DNA from: Thioglobus_A sp964344985
GTDB taxonomy: Bacteria > Pseudomonadota > Gammaproteobacteria > PS1 > Pseudothioglobaceae
Direction of reading: 5' to 3'
DNA: 33,340 nucleotides
Assembly: GCA_964344985.1 (NCBI GenBank)
Contig: CAYFPI010000015.1
Coordinates: 1-33,340 of the forward strand
Part shown: one piece after another, positions 23,561 to 31,972 of the stretch
Numbering within the stretch: position 1 is the stretch's first letter
Layout: every line of letters begins with the position of its first letter
Translations under genes and position numbers: made by a program
Notes under the pieces: model-generated
Database searches by the model: none
Seen by the model: only the letters and a program-made list of their open reading frames with translations
Told to the model about the DNA's origin: nothing

Positions 23561-23971
23561 TTGAGTATTACCAGAGAACAATATCTTGATACTTTGGGAA
23601 TTCCAGAGCATTTGTACTCTAGTAATCACACAACAAAAGTTGTTAATAAATCAGTTAAATGTTTAGTGGTTGAGGTAAATCCAGAAGTGTCTTTTTGCGC
23701 AAGTGGCGACTCTCGAGAGTTTTTATTTAAAATGTTATCAGCTATCAATTTGGATAGCAATGACGTTGAGTTGGTAACTACTAATAGTGATAATTTATCT
23801 GTGGTTATATCGGCTTATAACGCTGATACAATTCTGATTATGAATCCTGATGCTAAAGCTATTAATAACAAGTGTTTTATTACTCATCATCCAAATAGTG
23901 TTTTATCTAATCCAGAGCTTAAGAGAGACACTTGGGAAGTGTTGAAAAAACTACAATCATGTCTAAAGTAG
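23561..23971 (+). CDS. Putative DNA polymerase III psi subunit (HolD-like)
   Basis: A 136-residue protein starting at TTG, 2 nt after leuA, with AGG 7 nt upstream. The start MSITREQYLDTLGI resembles the HolD N-terminus (a short helix ending in QLGI) that contacts chi. The C-terminus has HHPNSVLSNPELKRDTWEVLKKLQ, similar to the LxxNPxxKRxxWxxL pattern of psi proteins. HolD links clamp loader and SSB through chi. The family is short and poorly conserved, and I rely on these two motifs and the length, so this is tentative. It overlaps queH by 13 nt. Confidence 0.45.
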   Translation: MSITREQYLDTLGIPEHLYSSNHTTKVVNKSVKCLVVEVNPEVSFCASGDSREFLFKMLSAINLDSNDVELVTTNSDNLSVVISAYNADTILIMNPDAKAINNKCFITHHPNSVLSNPELKRDTWEVLKKLQSCLK

Positions 23972-24657
23972 ATTATTCTTTGAATGCTTATCAGCGTCCA
24001 AATTTAAAAACTCCAAATGGTAAAACCAAGCTTTTATTGCATTCTTGTTGTGCGTCTTGTGCGGGCGACATTATGGAGGCGTTAAGTGCATCTGATTTAG
24101 ATACGACAATTTTTTTCTATAATCCCAATATTCATCCTCGAGATGAATACGAACTTAGAAAAGAAGAAAACATCCGATTTGCAAAAAAATTAGGCATACC
24201 TTTTATTGATGCAGATTATGATAGCGACAACTGGTTTGAACGCACTAAGGGTCAAGAATTTGAACCTGAGAGAGGTGAAAGATGCACAACCTGTTTTGAT
24301 ATGCGCCTTGAAAGAAGTGCGTTATATGCACATGAAAATGGATTTCCAGTGTTAACCTCTACTTTAGGTGTTTCTCGTTGGAAGGATATGAATCAGGTTA
24401 ATGGTTGCGCACAAAGAGCAACAGATCAATATGATGATGTTGAGTATTGGGACCTTAATTGGCGTAAAAATGGTGGCTCACAACGTATGTTGGAGATAGC
24501 AAAACGCGAAGAATTTTATCAACAAGGTTATTGTGGTTGTGTGTATTCACTGCGTGATACTAACAAATGGCACGAGCAAAATGGACGTAGCAAAATTAAG
24601 CGCGGGGTTAACTTTTACAAAGAAGCGTATTTAAAGTTAGACACTATTGCTAAATAG
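23959..24657 (+). CDS. queH: Epoxyqueuosine reductase QueH
   Basis: A 232-residue iron-sulfur enzyme (formerly DUF208) that performs the last step of queuosine tRNA modification, non-homologous to QueG. The cysteine set is complete: HSCCASC (Cys30, 31, 34), RCTTCFDMRL (Cys109, 112) and GYCGCVYS (Cys192, 194). TSTLGVSRWKD and the FFYNPNIHPRDEYELRKEE segment are also typical. The ATG at 23959 (MSKVDY) is chosen since the fold begins soon after; it overlaps the HolD-like gene by 13 nt. It is convergent with argF with zero bases between the stop codons. Confidence 0.92.
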   Translation: MSKVDYSLNAYQRPNLKTPNGKTKLLLHSCCASCAGDIMEALSASDLDTTIFFYNPNIHPRDEYELRKEENIRFAKKLGIPFIDADYDSDNWFERTKGQEFEPERGERCTTCFDMRLERSALYAHENGFPVLTSTLGVSRWKDMNQVNGCAQRATDQYDDVEYWDLNWRKNGGSQRMLEIAKREEFYQQGYCGCVYSLRDTNKWHEQNGRSKIKRGVNFYKEAYLKLDTIAK

Positions 24658-25560
24658 CTATTTATCCAATAAGTATAGTAATAAAGATTTTTGAGCGTGT
24701 AAGCGATTCTCAGCTTCATCCCAAACCAAACTCTTATCGCCATCAATAACACCAGCAGACACCTCTTCTCCACGATGTGCAGGCAGACAATGCATAAATT
24801 GTGCATTTGAATTTGCCGTATTCATTAAAGCTTCATTAACCTGAAAATCTTTAAAAGCAATTTCACGTTTTGCTTGTTCTTCTTCTTGACCCATTGATGC
24901 CCAAACATCAGTCACAATCAAATCAGCATTTTGACAAGCTTCTTGTGCATTAGTAAAAAGTGCAATATGATCACTGTATTTATTAATAAACTCTTCGTCA
25001 GGTTCGTAGCCAACAGGAGTGGCAATATTTAGCTTAAAGTTAAAAGCTTTTGCTGCTTGCATGTAGGTATGACACATGTTATTTCCGTCACCAACCCAAA
25101 CAACTGTTTTACCTGTAATTGAGCCGTTGTGCTCTTTGTAAGTCATCATATCTGCCAATAGTTGGCATGGGTGAGACTCATCGGATAAGGCGTTAATAAT
25201 TGGTACTGATGAGTGTTCGGAAAATGTATTAATGTCTTCGTGTGAAGAAACACGCATCATAACCGCATCTACCATTGAGCTAATAACAATACTGCTATCA
25301 ACAATCGGCTCACCACGCCCTAGTTGAATATCTCTATCGGATAAAAATAAAGCGTGTCCACCCAGTTGAGTCATGCCTGCTTCAAAAGATACTCGTGTAC
25401 GAGTTGAAGATTTATCAAAAATCATTGCCAGTGTTTTATTTTTAAGTGTGGCGTTAATCTCTCCAGATTTGTGCTGTTTTTTTAACACAATAGCATCATC
25501 AATGATTTTTTCCAAATCATTTGTACTTAGATCGTCAAGGTTAATAAAATGCTTTGTCAT
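24658..25560 (-). CDS. argF: Ornithine carbamoyltransferase
   Basis: A 300-residue anabolic enzyme forming citrulline. The carbamoyl-phosphate motif SSTRTRVSFE, HPCQLLADM and the ornithine-binding MHCLPAHRGEEVS are intact. On the minus strand AGGAAAGAG precedes the ATG at 25560. It lies 18 nt downstream of argD and is almost certainly co-transcribed with it. It abuts queH end to end. I see no hairpin terminator between them. Confidence 0.96.
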   Translation of the reverse strand: MTKHFINLDDLSTNDLEKIIDDAIVLKKQHKSGEINATLKNKTLAMIFDKSSTRTRVSFEAGMTQLGGHALFLSDRDIQLGRGEPIVDSSIVISSMVDAVMMRVSSHEDINTFSEHSSVPIINALSDESHPCQLLADMMTYKEHNGSITGKTVVWVGDGNNMCHTYMQAAKAFNFKLNIATPVGYEPDEEFINKYSDHIALFTNAQEACQNADLIVTDVWASMGQEEEQAKREIAFKDFQVNEALMNTANSNAQFMHCLPAHRGEEVSAGVIDGDKSLVWDEAENRLHAQKSLLLYLLDK

Positions 25561-25578
25561 AATCTCTTTCCTGGCTTT

Positions 25579-26761
25579 TTATAAAGCCTCAATCAAGTTG
25601 CAAATAGTGCTAATAATAATATCAGCTTCATCTTTGTTAATAATCAGCGGTGGTAATAAGCGAATAGATTGGCCCGTGATATTAATAAGTAATTTATTTT
25701 CAAGTGCTTGTTGCAATAACATTGAGCAGTCTTGATTAAGCTCAATGGCAATCATTAATCCTTTAATACGGATATCTATTACTTTGTCTGAATCTTTAAG
25801 ATTATTACTAAACGCATCAGCAAAGTAGGCGCTCATTTGTACAACGTTGTCTAAAATATTGTCTTTTTCGATAACATCTAAAACACTTAGTGCTGCAGAG
25901 CAAACCAAAGGATTGCCACCAAATGTTGACCCGTGAGTACCTGGCGTTAGTAGCGTAGAGGCTTTGTCTTTAGCAAGGCAAGCGCCAATTGGCACACCNN
26001 NNNNNNNNNNNNNNNNNNNNNNNNNNNNNNNAGCCTTTTGCAAGTGTTAATACGTCTGGAGTGATGTTATTGTACTGATGGGCAAATAATTTCCCGGTGC
26101 GACCAATGCCCGTTTGCACCTCATCTAAAATTAATAACCAGTTGTTATTTTGGCAAATACCTTGAACTTGGTTAAGGTAATTATCATCTGGAATGATTAC
26201 ACCACTTTCCCCTTGAATGGGTTCAAGCATGACAGCAACAACATTGTTATTATTTTCATAAGACTTAATAGCAACAACATCATTAAAGTCAACATGAATA
26301 AATTCGCTCACTAGTGGCGCAAAACCGTCTTGAACTTTTGGATTTCCAGTGGCCGACAAGGTTGCCATAGTACGACCGTGAAAACTCTTGTTAGCAGTTA
26401 GAATAATAGGGTGGTCAATATTATTAGCATGAGCATGCAGACGTGCAATTTTAATAGCAGCTTCATTTGCCTCAGCACCAGAGTTACCAAAAAATGCATT
26501 ATCCATGTTGGATAGTTTGCACAGCTTTTCTGCTAGTGTTTCTTGGTGTTTAATGTGGTACCAGTTACTGGTGTGCAATAAGTTAGCCGCTTGTTTTTGA
26601 ATGGTATTAACAATAACAGGATGAGCATGCCCAAGGCTAATAACACCCACACCTGATAGTCCGTCAAGATATTGATCACCTTGATCGTCTGTTAAATAGC
26701 AGCCACTACCTTTAACAAAAGCAACGTCAAGTGGTGCATAATTTGACATTAAATATGACAT
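25579..26761 (-). CDS. argD: Acetylornithine aminotransferase (interrupted by an assembly gap)
   Basis: A PLP class-III aminotransferase. It shows SGVGVISLGHAHP, FGNSGAEANEAAIKIAR (PLP phosphate site), FHGRTMATLSATGNPK, the ILDEVQTGIGRTG aspartate motif, the PLP lysine in VLTLAKG, and GVPIGACLA and THGSTFGGNPL after the gap. The 33-N gap (25999-26031) breaks the frame just after LAKG. Homologues have L-G-G/N-G there, so about 8 bases rather than 33 should be missing, giving about 385 residues. I start at ATG 26761 with AAGG upstream; ATG 26749 is possible. PLP would come from PdxH. A hairpin with T-run lies directly upstream. Confidence 0.93.
25999..26031. other. Assembly gap in argD (33 N)
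   Basis: Thirty-three N between the codons for LAKG and GVPIG on the minus strand. The family pattern predicts a missing stretch of about 8 nt; the mis-sized gap produces a false frameshift. Confidence 0.9.
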
Positions 26762-26775
26762 TATGTGTATCTACC

Positions 26776-26815
26776 TTAAAAAAACAAAATCCTTTTGGCA
26801 AACTGCAAAAAGGAT
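26776..26815 (-). terminator. Terminator-like hairpin immediately upstream of argD
   Basis: On the minus strand ATCCTTTT (26815-26808) pairs with AAAAGGAT (26796-26789) over an 11-nt loop, followed by TTTGTTTTTTT. The T-run ends about 15 nt before the argD ATG and just ahead of its AAGG. It could be a second terminator of the small gene upstream or an attenuator in an argD leader. Confidence 0.6.
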
Positions 26816-26849
26816 CTAAATAACTAACAAAACCTATTGGACTTAAAGC

Positions 26850-26871
26850 AAAAAAGCCCCTAACGGGGCTT
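26850..26871 (-). terminator. Terminator of the 67-residue small gene
   Basis: A perfect 7-bp GC-rich stem AAGCCCC/GGGGCTT (26854-26871, 4-nt loop), followed on the minus strand by a run of T. It starts 22 nt after the stop of the small leftward gene, a typical distance. Confidence 0.85.
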
Positions 26872-26892
26872 CTTACCAATCAAAATATTTAA

Positions 26893-27096
26893 TTATGATT
26901 GGTACTGTAAAGGTGGAGCCATTTCGTTATCAACTTCAGCTAAATCTTTCTTGTAGCTTTCGTAAAAAGAACCTGCTGGTGGATTAACCCACTCTTCGTA
27001 AGAAAAACCGTTTGCGTCTGTGTGTGCTTTAAATGAAGCTTGTAATTCAATCTTCTTAGCGCTTAATTCATTAGATCTTTGACTAACTGCGTCCAT
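26893..27096 (-). CDS. Small protein of unknown function (67 aa)
   Basis: Not recognised. It is a 67-residue, charged, cysteine-free protein without signal peptide or membrane segment. The N-terminal half (AVSQRSNELSAKKIELQASFKAH) looks helical. The middle has an aromatic GFSYEEWVNPPAGSFYESYKK stretch and the end is proline/glutamine-rich (MAPPLQYQS). The ATG at 27096 is chosen because AGGAG lies 6 nt upstream; an ATG at 27102 touches the Shine-Dalgarno. It has its own near-consensus promoter and a strong terminator, so it appears to be a monocistronic, well-expressed gene. argD lies downstream on the same strand and hpf is divergent. Confidence 0.75.
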   Translation of the reverse strand: MDAVSQRSNELSAKKIELQASFKAHTDANGFSYEEWVNPPAGSFYESYKKDLAEVDNEMAPPLQYQS

Positions 27097-27131
27097 TTTC
27101 ATCTCCTAAATATAGAATAAGTAAAACTACT

Positions 27132-27159
27132 ATTATATACACAAAATAGCTTTTGTGAA
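27132..27159 (-). promoter_or_regulatory. Promoter of the 67-residue small gene
   Basis: Minus-strand TTCACA (27154-27159, five of six -35 bases), a 16-nt spacer and a perfect TATAAT (27132-27137). The start would be near 27125, giving a leader of about 29 nt that contains AGGAG. Confidence 0.7.
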
Positions 27160-27258
27160 TGTTTTTATTTGCTTTTAAAGCGAGTAAATACCCTACATTT
27201 ATTGCCCAAATGTGCCACAATATAAGTGCATTATTTAATAACTTGAAAAGGAGCAACT

Positions 27259-27555
27259 ATGCAGTTAAATATTTCTGGTCACCATCTCGATATCACTGAG
27301 GCAATCAAACAACATTCTCAAGAAAAATTAGCTAAAATCAAACATCACTTTGATCATGTGATTAATATTAATATGATTTTAGAAGTTGAGAAAGATGTTC
27401 AGAAAGCTGAGGCTACTATCCATGTAAGTGGTGCAGATTTATTTGCAAAAGCTGAAAGTAGCGACATGTACGCTTCTATTGATCAAATGGTTAACAAGCT
27501 TGATGCTCAAATTAGAAAGCATAAAGAAAAGCTAAACGATCACAGAAAGAACTAA
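27259..27555 (+). CDS. hpf: Ribosome hibernation-promoting factor, short form
   Basis: A 98-residue HPF/RaiA-family protein (E. coli HPF has 95). It begins MQLNISGHHLDITEAIKQH, has the central EVEKDVQKAEATIHVSGADL strand region and ends DAQIRKHKEKLNDH. It binds the 30S mRNA channel and, in the short form, promotes 100S dimers in slow growth. AAGGAG is placed 5 nt before the ATG. In E. coli hpf follows rpoN; here it precedes mgtE with a 54-nt gap containing a hairpin. The long-form C-terminal dimerisation domain is absent. Confidence 0.94.
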   Translation: MQLNISGHHLDITEAIKQHSQEKLAKIKHHFDHVININMILEVEKDVQKAEATIHVSGADLFAKAESSDMYASIDQMVNKLDAQIRKHKEKLNDHRKN

Positions 27556-27566
27556 AAAATAGCCAT

Positions 27567-27582
27567 GCACAATTATTTGTGC
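27567..27582 (+). repeat. Hairpin between hpf and mgtE
   Basis: A perfect 6-bp inverted repeat GCACAA/TTGTGC with loop TTAT. It is followed by GGAAAAAAC rather than a T-run, so it is not an intrinsic terminator. It might set mRNA processing or stability between the two genes; nothing more can be said. Confidence 0.5.
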
Positions 27583-27609
27583 GGAAAAAACTAGGAAAAA
27601 CATAAGGTT

Positions 27610-28962
27610 ATGTCAGAAGTTGAAAACACTTCTTTTGAAGATTGCCTTCAGAGATTAATGGGATCTTTGGAGGCATCTTTGTATGAAGAGGCTGCCTCTC
27701 AGCTGGCCGGATTACATTCGGCTGAAATTGCTCGCCTATTAGAAGCCGTCCCTCCTAAAGATAGAGCTAAACTATGGCTTGAAATTGATCCAGAAACACA
27801 GGGTGACATTCTTAAAGATTTGAGCGAAGATGTTCAGTCGCAACTATTAAGCTCAATGAATGTTGATTCTATTGTAAAAGCCACAGAAGGCTTAGACATG
27901 GATGATTTAGCAGATATCGTTCCTGAGCTTCCTGAGCGTGCGGTGCATAACTTGTTGTTAACGCTAGATCATAAACATAGAGACAACCTTAAACGAGTTT
28001 TGTCCTACCCGGAGGATTCTGCAGGTGGGTTGATGAATATTGATATTATCACAGTTCGTGATGATGTGAGTGTTCGTACAGTGGTTCGTTATTTGCGCCT
28101 ACTTAAAGAGATGCCAATTGATACTGATCAGATCTTTGTGGTTGATCGTGGTTATAAATATTTAGGTTCTATTCATATTTCCACCTTGTTAACTAACGAG
28201 GCTGAACAAAACATCAAGCCTTTGATTAACAAAGAATTGCAACCAATTTTGGCTGACACACCAGAAAGTGAAGTTGCTAGTTTGTTTGAGCAGCGTGATT
28301 TAATATCTGCGCCAGTAGTGGATGATCAAAATCAACTGATTGGTCGTATTACGATTGATGATGTGGTTGATGTAATTCGTGATGAGGCTGAACACTCGGT
28401 GATGTCAATGGCGGGTTTGGATGAAGAAGATGATGTGTTCGCACCTGTTATTGAGTCAACCAAACGTCGCAGTATTTGGCTAGGTGTTAATTTGGTTACT
28501 GTGTTTATTGCGGTATTTTTTATGGGGCTGTGTGGGGCCACCTGGCAAGAAAAAATCGCCTTGGCTATTTTGATGCCAGTGGTGGCATCGATGGGGGGTA
28601 TTGCTGGCACTCAAACGCTTATTTTGGTAACACGCGGCATGGCCACAGGAAGGATTACTACCTCTAATTTAAAAGTATTAATGAATAAAGAAGTAGCAAT
28701 TGGACTATTAAACGGCATGCTTTGGGCAGTGATTATTGGTATTGCGACTTATGTCTGGTTTGCGGATATTGAGTTAAGTGTTGTAATTGCACTTGCTGTT
28801 ATTGTTAATTTAATTTTTGCTGCCTTTTCAGGTGCGGTTTTACCTTCACTGTTAACCAAATTTAAAATTGATCCAGCGCTTGCTGGTGGCGTTATTCTAA
28901 CAACCATTACTGATGTAATAGGATTTGTGGCATTCTTAGGTTTGGCTGCATTATTCATTTAA
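27610..28962 (+). CDS. mgtE: Magnesium transporter MgtE
   Basis: A 450-residue protein of standard domain order. It has an N-terminal superhelical MgtE_N domain (to about residue 130), a CBS pair (about 135-260, including EDSAGGLMNID and GRITIDDVVDVIRDEAE), the plug helix, and about five transmembrane helices from residue 290 to the end, including MPVVASMGGIAGTQTLILVTRG, the conserved pore motif. In the family, cytosolic Mg2+ binding to the N and CBS domains closes the pore. It follows hpf and precedes the flavin-barrel gene by 3 nt. Confidence 0.95.
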   Translation: MSEVENTSFEDCLQRLMGSLEASLYEEAASQLAGLHSAEIARLLEAVPPKDRAKLWLEIDPETQGDILKDLSEDVQSQLLSSMNVDSIVKATEGLDMDDLADIVPELPERAVHNLLLTLDHKHRDNLKRVLSYPEDSAGGLMNIDIITVRDDVSVRTVVRYLRLLKEMPIDTDQIFVVDRGYKYLGSIHISTLLTNEAEQNIKPLINKELQPILADTPESEVASLFEQRDLISAPVVDDQNQLIGRITIDDVVDVIRDEAEHSVMSMAGLDEEDDVFAPVIESTKRRSIWLGVNLVTVFIAVFFMGLCGATWQEKIALAILMPVVASMGGIAGTQTLILVTRGMATGRITTSNLKVLMNKEVAIGLLNGMLWAVIIGIATYVWFADIELSVVIALAVIVNLIFAAFSGAVLPSLLTKFKIDPALAGGVILTTITDVIGFVAFLGLAALFI

Positions 28963-28965
28963 GTT

Positions 28966-29517
28966 ATGGGCAAAAAGTACCAAGAAATACCGGATAACCT
29001 GCATGAATTTATCGCTAAGCAGAAGATGTTTTTTGTTGCCACCACTGATATAGATGGCAGAATCAACCTTTCACCAAAAGGCTTGGATTCATTGCGTATT
29101 ATCAATAAAAACAGAGTGGTTTGGCTAAATGCAACAGGCAGTGGCAATGAAACTGCAGCGCACATGCAAAATCAAAGCAGAATGACCATTATGTTTAACT
29201 CTTTTGATGAAAAACCCATGATTTTGCGCCTGTATGGCCATGCGAAAGCTGTGCATCACAATGATAAAAACTGGGATGAGCTATATGCATTATTCCCACC
29301 TATTACAGGCCCTAGACAAATTTTTGATTTAGAAGTTGATCTGGTGCATACTTCATGTGGTTTTGGTGTGCCGTTATACGAGTATCAAGGGCAAAGACAA
29401 ACCTTAAGTGATTGGAGTGATAAAAAAGGTGAAGAGGGTATTAGACAATATTGGGCTGATAAAAATCAAGTGAGCCTAGATGGTAAGTCTATTGATATTC
29501 TTGATAAAAATCTTTAG
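28966..29517 (+). CDS. Pyridoxamine 5'-phosphate oxidase-family (flavin split-barrel) protein
   Basis: A 183-residue protein. MFFVATTDIDGRINLSPKGLDSLRI and RVVWLNATGSGNETAAHM are characteristic of a PNPOx-like FMN-binding split barrel. The next part, TIMFNSFDEKPMILRLYGHA, belongs to the same fold, and CGFGVPLYEYQGQR closes it. It is distinct from true PdxH (5256-5894) and lacks its C-terminal REN.LHDR substrate signature. Substrate unknown; such proteins bind FMN, F420 or heme-related ligands. It starts 3 nt after mgtE and is probably co-transcribed. Confidence 0.8.
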   Translation: MGKKYQEIPDNLHEFIAKQKMFFVATTDIDGRINLSPKGLDSLRIINKNRVVWLNATGSGNETAAHMQNQSRMTIMFNSFDEKPMILRLYGHAKAVHHNDKNWDELYALFPPITGPRQIFDLEVDLVHTSCGFGVPLYEYQGQRQTLSDWSDKKGEEGIRQYWADKNQVSLDGKSIDILDKNL

Positions 29518-29535
29518 CTTTATAAAATTTACAAC

Positions 29536-30423
29536 ATGCCATTTTCATTAAAAAAATACAAGGCAATTGTTGGTGAAAAAATTCAATTATTTTTAATCAA
29601 TGAAGCAGGTTTGTCCTCTTCTGTATCTCAGAAATTATTGTCTAAAAATAGAGTGTTTGACGATCAAGGTGGCACACTAAAAAACGGACAAATCATAACT
29701 GGAGAATACGTTCAAATAGCGGTATTTGAAGGCTCTACAAGAGGATTAAAACCTATCTTTGAAGCGGATGATTTTGTCGTATTTGACAAGCCATCAGGGC
29801 TTATGGTGCATCCCACCAAAAAAACCACACCATATTGTTTGCTTGATGAAGTGCGCTATCAATTTGGCGAGAAAGCCGATTTAGTTCATAGAATTGATAC
29901 CGAGACTTCTGGCTTGGTATTGGTGGCTAAAAATAAGCCTGCAAGTACCGTATTAAAAACTATGTTTGAAAATAAAGAATATGCAAAAGAATATTTAGCA
30001 CTTGTAAAGGGTGATTTGCAAACCGATATAACCATTGACAAGTCAATAGCAAAAGCAGATGGTTCTATATCAATCAAAATGCAGTGCGGTGTAAAAAATG
30101 GCAAAGAGTCTATAACGCATGTTTATCCGCAGAAATTTATCAAAAAACATAATGCTACTTTAGTAAGGGTTGTGCCAATTACCGGTAGACAGCATCAAAT
30201 ACGGGTGCATTTGGATAGTGCTGGTTATCCAATAGTTGGCGATCCAATGTATGGAGTTAGCGAAGAAACTACTGAAAAATATTTAAATAAAACACTAACT
30301 AATAAGCAAAGATTTGAGTTGACTGGAGGGGATCGGCTTATGCTACATGCAAACAATTTATCGTTTGTTTACAAGGGTGAAAAACATAACATTGTTTCAA
30401 AATTTAGTAAATTTTACGAATAG
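29536..30423 (+). CDS. RluA-family pseudouridine synthase
   Basis: A 295-residue RNA modification enzyme. It has an N-terminal S4-like region (about 10-65), VVFDKPSGLMVHPT, the catalytic motif HRIDTETSGLVLVAK with Asp121, KEYLALVKGD, and the closing GRQHQIRVHLDSAGYPIVGDPMYG. The layout is that of RluC/RluD-type synthases, but the target uridine (23S rRNA or tRNA) cannot be read from the sequence. It starts 18 nt after the flavin-barrel gene, with TATAAA nearby, and ends before an intrinsic terminator. Confidence 0.9.
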   Translation: MPFSLKKYKAIVGEKIQLFLINEAGLSSSVSQKLLSKNRVFDDQGGTLKNGQIITGEYVQIAVFEGSTRGLKPIFEADDFVVFDKPSGLMVHPTKKTTPYCLLDEVRYQFGEKADLVHRIDTETSGLVLVAKNKPASTVLKTMFENKEYAKEYLALVKGDLQTDITIDKSIAKADGSISIKMQCGVKNGKESITHVYPQKFIKKHNATLVRVVPITGRQHQIRVHLDSAGYPIVGDPMYGVSEETTEKYLNKTLTNKQRFELTGGDRLMLHANNLSFVYKGEKHNIVSKFSKFYE

Positions 30424-30496
30424 ACTCAAATTTATCCAAATTTTATTGTGAAAAAAAATCAAAAACCGGTAAAAATAGCATAAAAACACCATTTTT

Positions 30497-30527
30497 AGGC
30501 TAAAAGTAGCCTGTTTTTACTATTTTT
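30497..30527 (+). terminator. Terminator after the RluA-family gene
   Basis: A 6-bp stem AGGCTA/TAGCCT (30497-30512, loop AAAG) is followed by GTTTTTACTATTTTTTT. The reverse direction lacks a T-run close to the stem, so it mainly serves the rightward transcript. The rest of the 129-nt gap to the convergent phosphomutase is plain AT-rich sequence. Confidence 0.75.
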
Positions 30528-30552
30528 TTAAAAATTTAGCAAATAATTAAAA

Positions 30553-31926
30553 TCAGAAGTCTTTAGTGGAAATATTGTTGTTTTCTAACCAAGCTCTGAA
30601 TTTTGTTTGAATTTCTTCTAGGGTTTTTTGATTGTCAGCTTCAAACCTAAGTACCAAACAAGGTGTGGTATTAGAAGGGCGAACTAAGCCCCAGCCATTT
30701 GGGTAATCTACTCGAACACCGTCAATAGTGGTAATTTCAGCGCCATCAAAACTCACATTTTTAGCAAGTTTATCCATTGCGTCAAATTGATCACCTTGTT
30801 CGTCAAAGTGAATGTTGATTTCTGGAGTGTTGATACTGTCTGGCAAATCGGCAAATACCTCGTGGCAAGTTTTATCAGTTTTTGAAATGATTTCTAGTAG
30901 TCGTGCACCTGTGTACAAAGCATCGTCAAACCCATACCAACGCTCTTTAAAAAAGATATGACCACTCATCTCACCACCCAGTGCCGCGCCAGTTTCTTTA
31001 AGTTTGGCTTTAATAAAGCTATGACCTGTGCGTGACATAATTGGCTGACCACCATGCTCAGTAATATCTTTAGGTAGTAGGGAAGAGCATTTAACATCGA
31101 AGACAATTTTGGCGCCTTGGTTGCGATTTAAGATATCTCTTGAGTATAGAATTATTTGGCGATCTGCCCAAATCACGTTGCCTTTATTATCAATCAGCCC
31201 AAGGCGATCACCATCACCATCAAAGGCAAATCCCATGTCTGCGCCAGTATCTTTAACCTCTTGAATAATATCTTTGAGATTTTTTGGCTTAGATGGGTCG
31301 GGGTGATGATTAGGGAAGTTGCCATCTACTAGACAAAACAACTTTGTAACATTAGCACCAAGTGCTTCGAATAACTTTGGTGCAATATTGCCGGCTACAC
31401 CATTACCAGCATCAACAACAATGTTAAGTGGTTTATTAAGCTTAATATCTGATTTGACTCGGTCAATATAGTCTTGCTCAATATCAACCTTGGTTGAAGT
31501 ACCATGACCAGAGGAAAAATCATTGTTTTGAATACGCTGATAAAGCTCTTGAATACGATCGCCAGAGAGCGTTTCGCCAGCAATCATAATTTTAAAACCG
31601 TTATATTCTGGTGGATTGTGTGAGCCAGTAATCATAACGCCACTGCTAGCTGCTTTTGTATAAGTGGCAAAATACACCAACGGTGTTGGCACCATGCCGA
31701 TATCAACCACATGACAGCCACTTGCTTTTAATCCATCTTTTAATGATTCCATTAAACCAGGGCCACTTAAACGACCATCACGACCCACAACAACCCCACG
31801 CTCACCCTTGGCAATAGACTCGCTTCCAATAGCCAGACCAATAAGTTTTACTGCTTCAGGTGTAAGGTCTTTTTCAACAATGCCGCGGATATCGTAGGCT
31901 TTAAAGATAGATTGAGATATAGTCAT
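30553..31926 (-). CDS. Phosphomannomutase/phosphoglucomutase (AlgC-like)
   Basis: A 457-residue alpha-D-phosphohexomutase. The phosphoserine loop TGSHNPPEYNG (Ser102), metal loop DGDGDR (Asp236, 238, 240), sugar-specificity loop GEMSGH (318-323) and C-terminal phosphate-binding RPSNTTPCLVLRFEA are intact. The glutamate-serine specificity loop and overall length match dual PMM/PGM enzymes such as AlgC rather than GlmM. It supplies mannose-1-P or glucose-1-P for LPS or storage polymers. It stands alone, divergent from rseC with 46 nt between start codons. Confidence 0.92.
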   Translation of the reverse strand: MTISQSIFKAYDIRGIVEKDLTPEAVKLIGLAIGSESIAKGERGVVVGRDGRLSGPGLMESLKDGLKASGCHVVDIGMVPTPLVYFATYTKAASSGVMITGSHNPPEYNGFKIMIAGETLSGDRIQELYQRIQNNDFSSGHGTSTKVDIEQDYIDRVKSDIKLNKPLNIVVDAGNGVAGNIAPKLFEALGANVTKLFCLVDGNFPNHHPDPSKPKNLKDIIQEVKDTGADMGFAFDGDGDRLGLIDNKGNVIWADRQIILYSRDILNRNQGAKIVFDVKCSSLLPKDITEHGGQPIMSRTGHSFIKAKLKETGAALGGEMSGHIFFKERWYGFDDALYTGARLLEIISKTDKTCHEVFADLPDSINTPEINIHFDEQGDQFDAMDKLAKNVSFDGAEITTIDGVRVDYPNGWGLVRPSNTTPCLVLRFEADNQKTLEEIQTKFRAWLENNNISTKDF

Positions 31927-31972
31927 AGAGTCATTAAAATAAGATTAATTGGATTAAGTTATTTTAAGCAAA

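Noticed and set aside
25579..26761. argD split into two genes or a pseudogene
   Set aside because: The break coincides with the N run, and all catalytic motifs outside it are intact.
28966..29517. A second pdxH
   Set aside because: It has the split-barrel fold but lacks the RENRLHDR substrate signature found in the true pdxH at 5256-5894.
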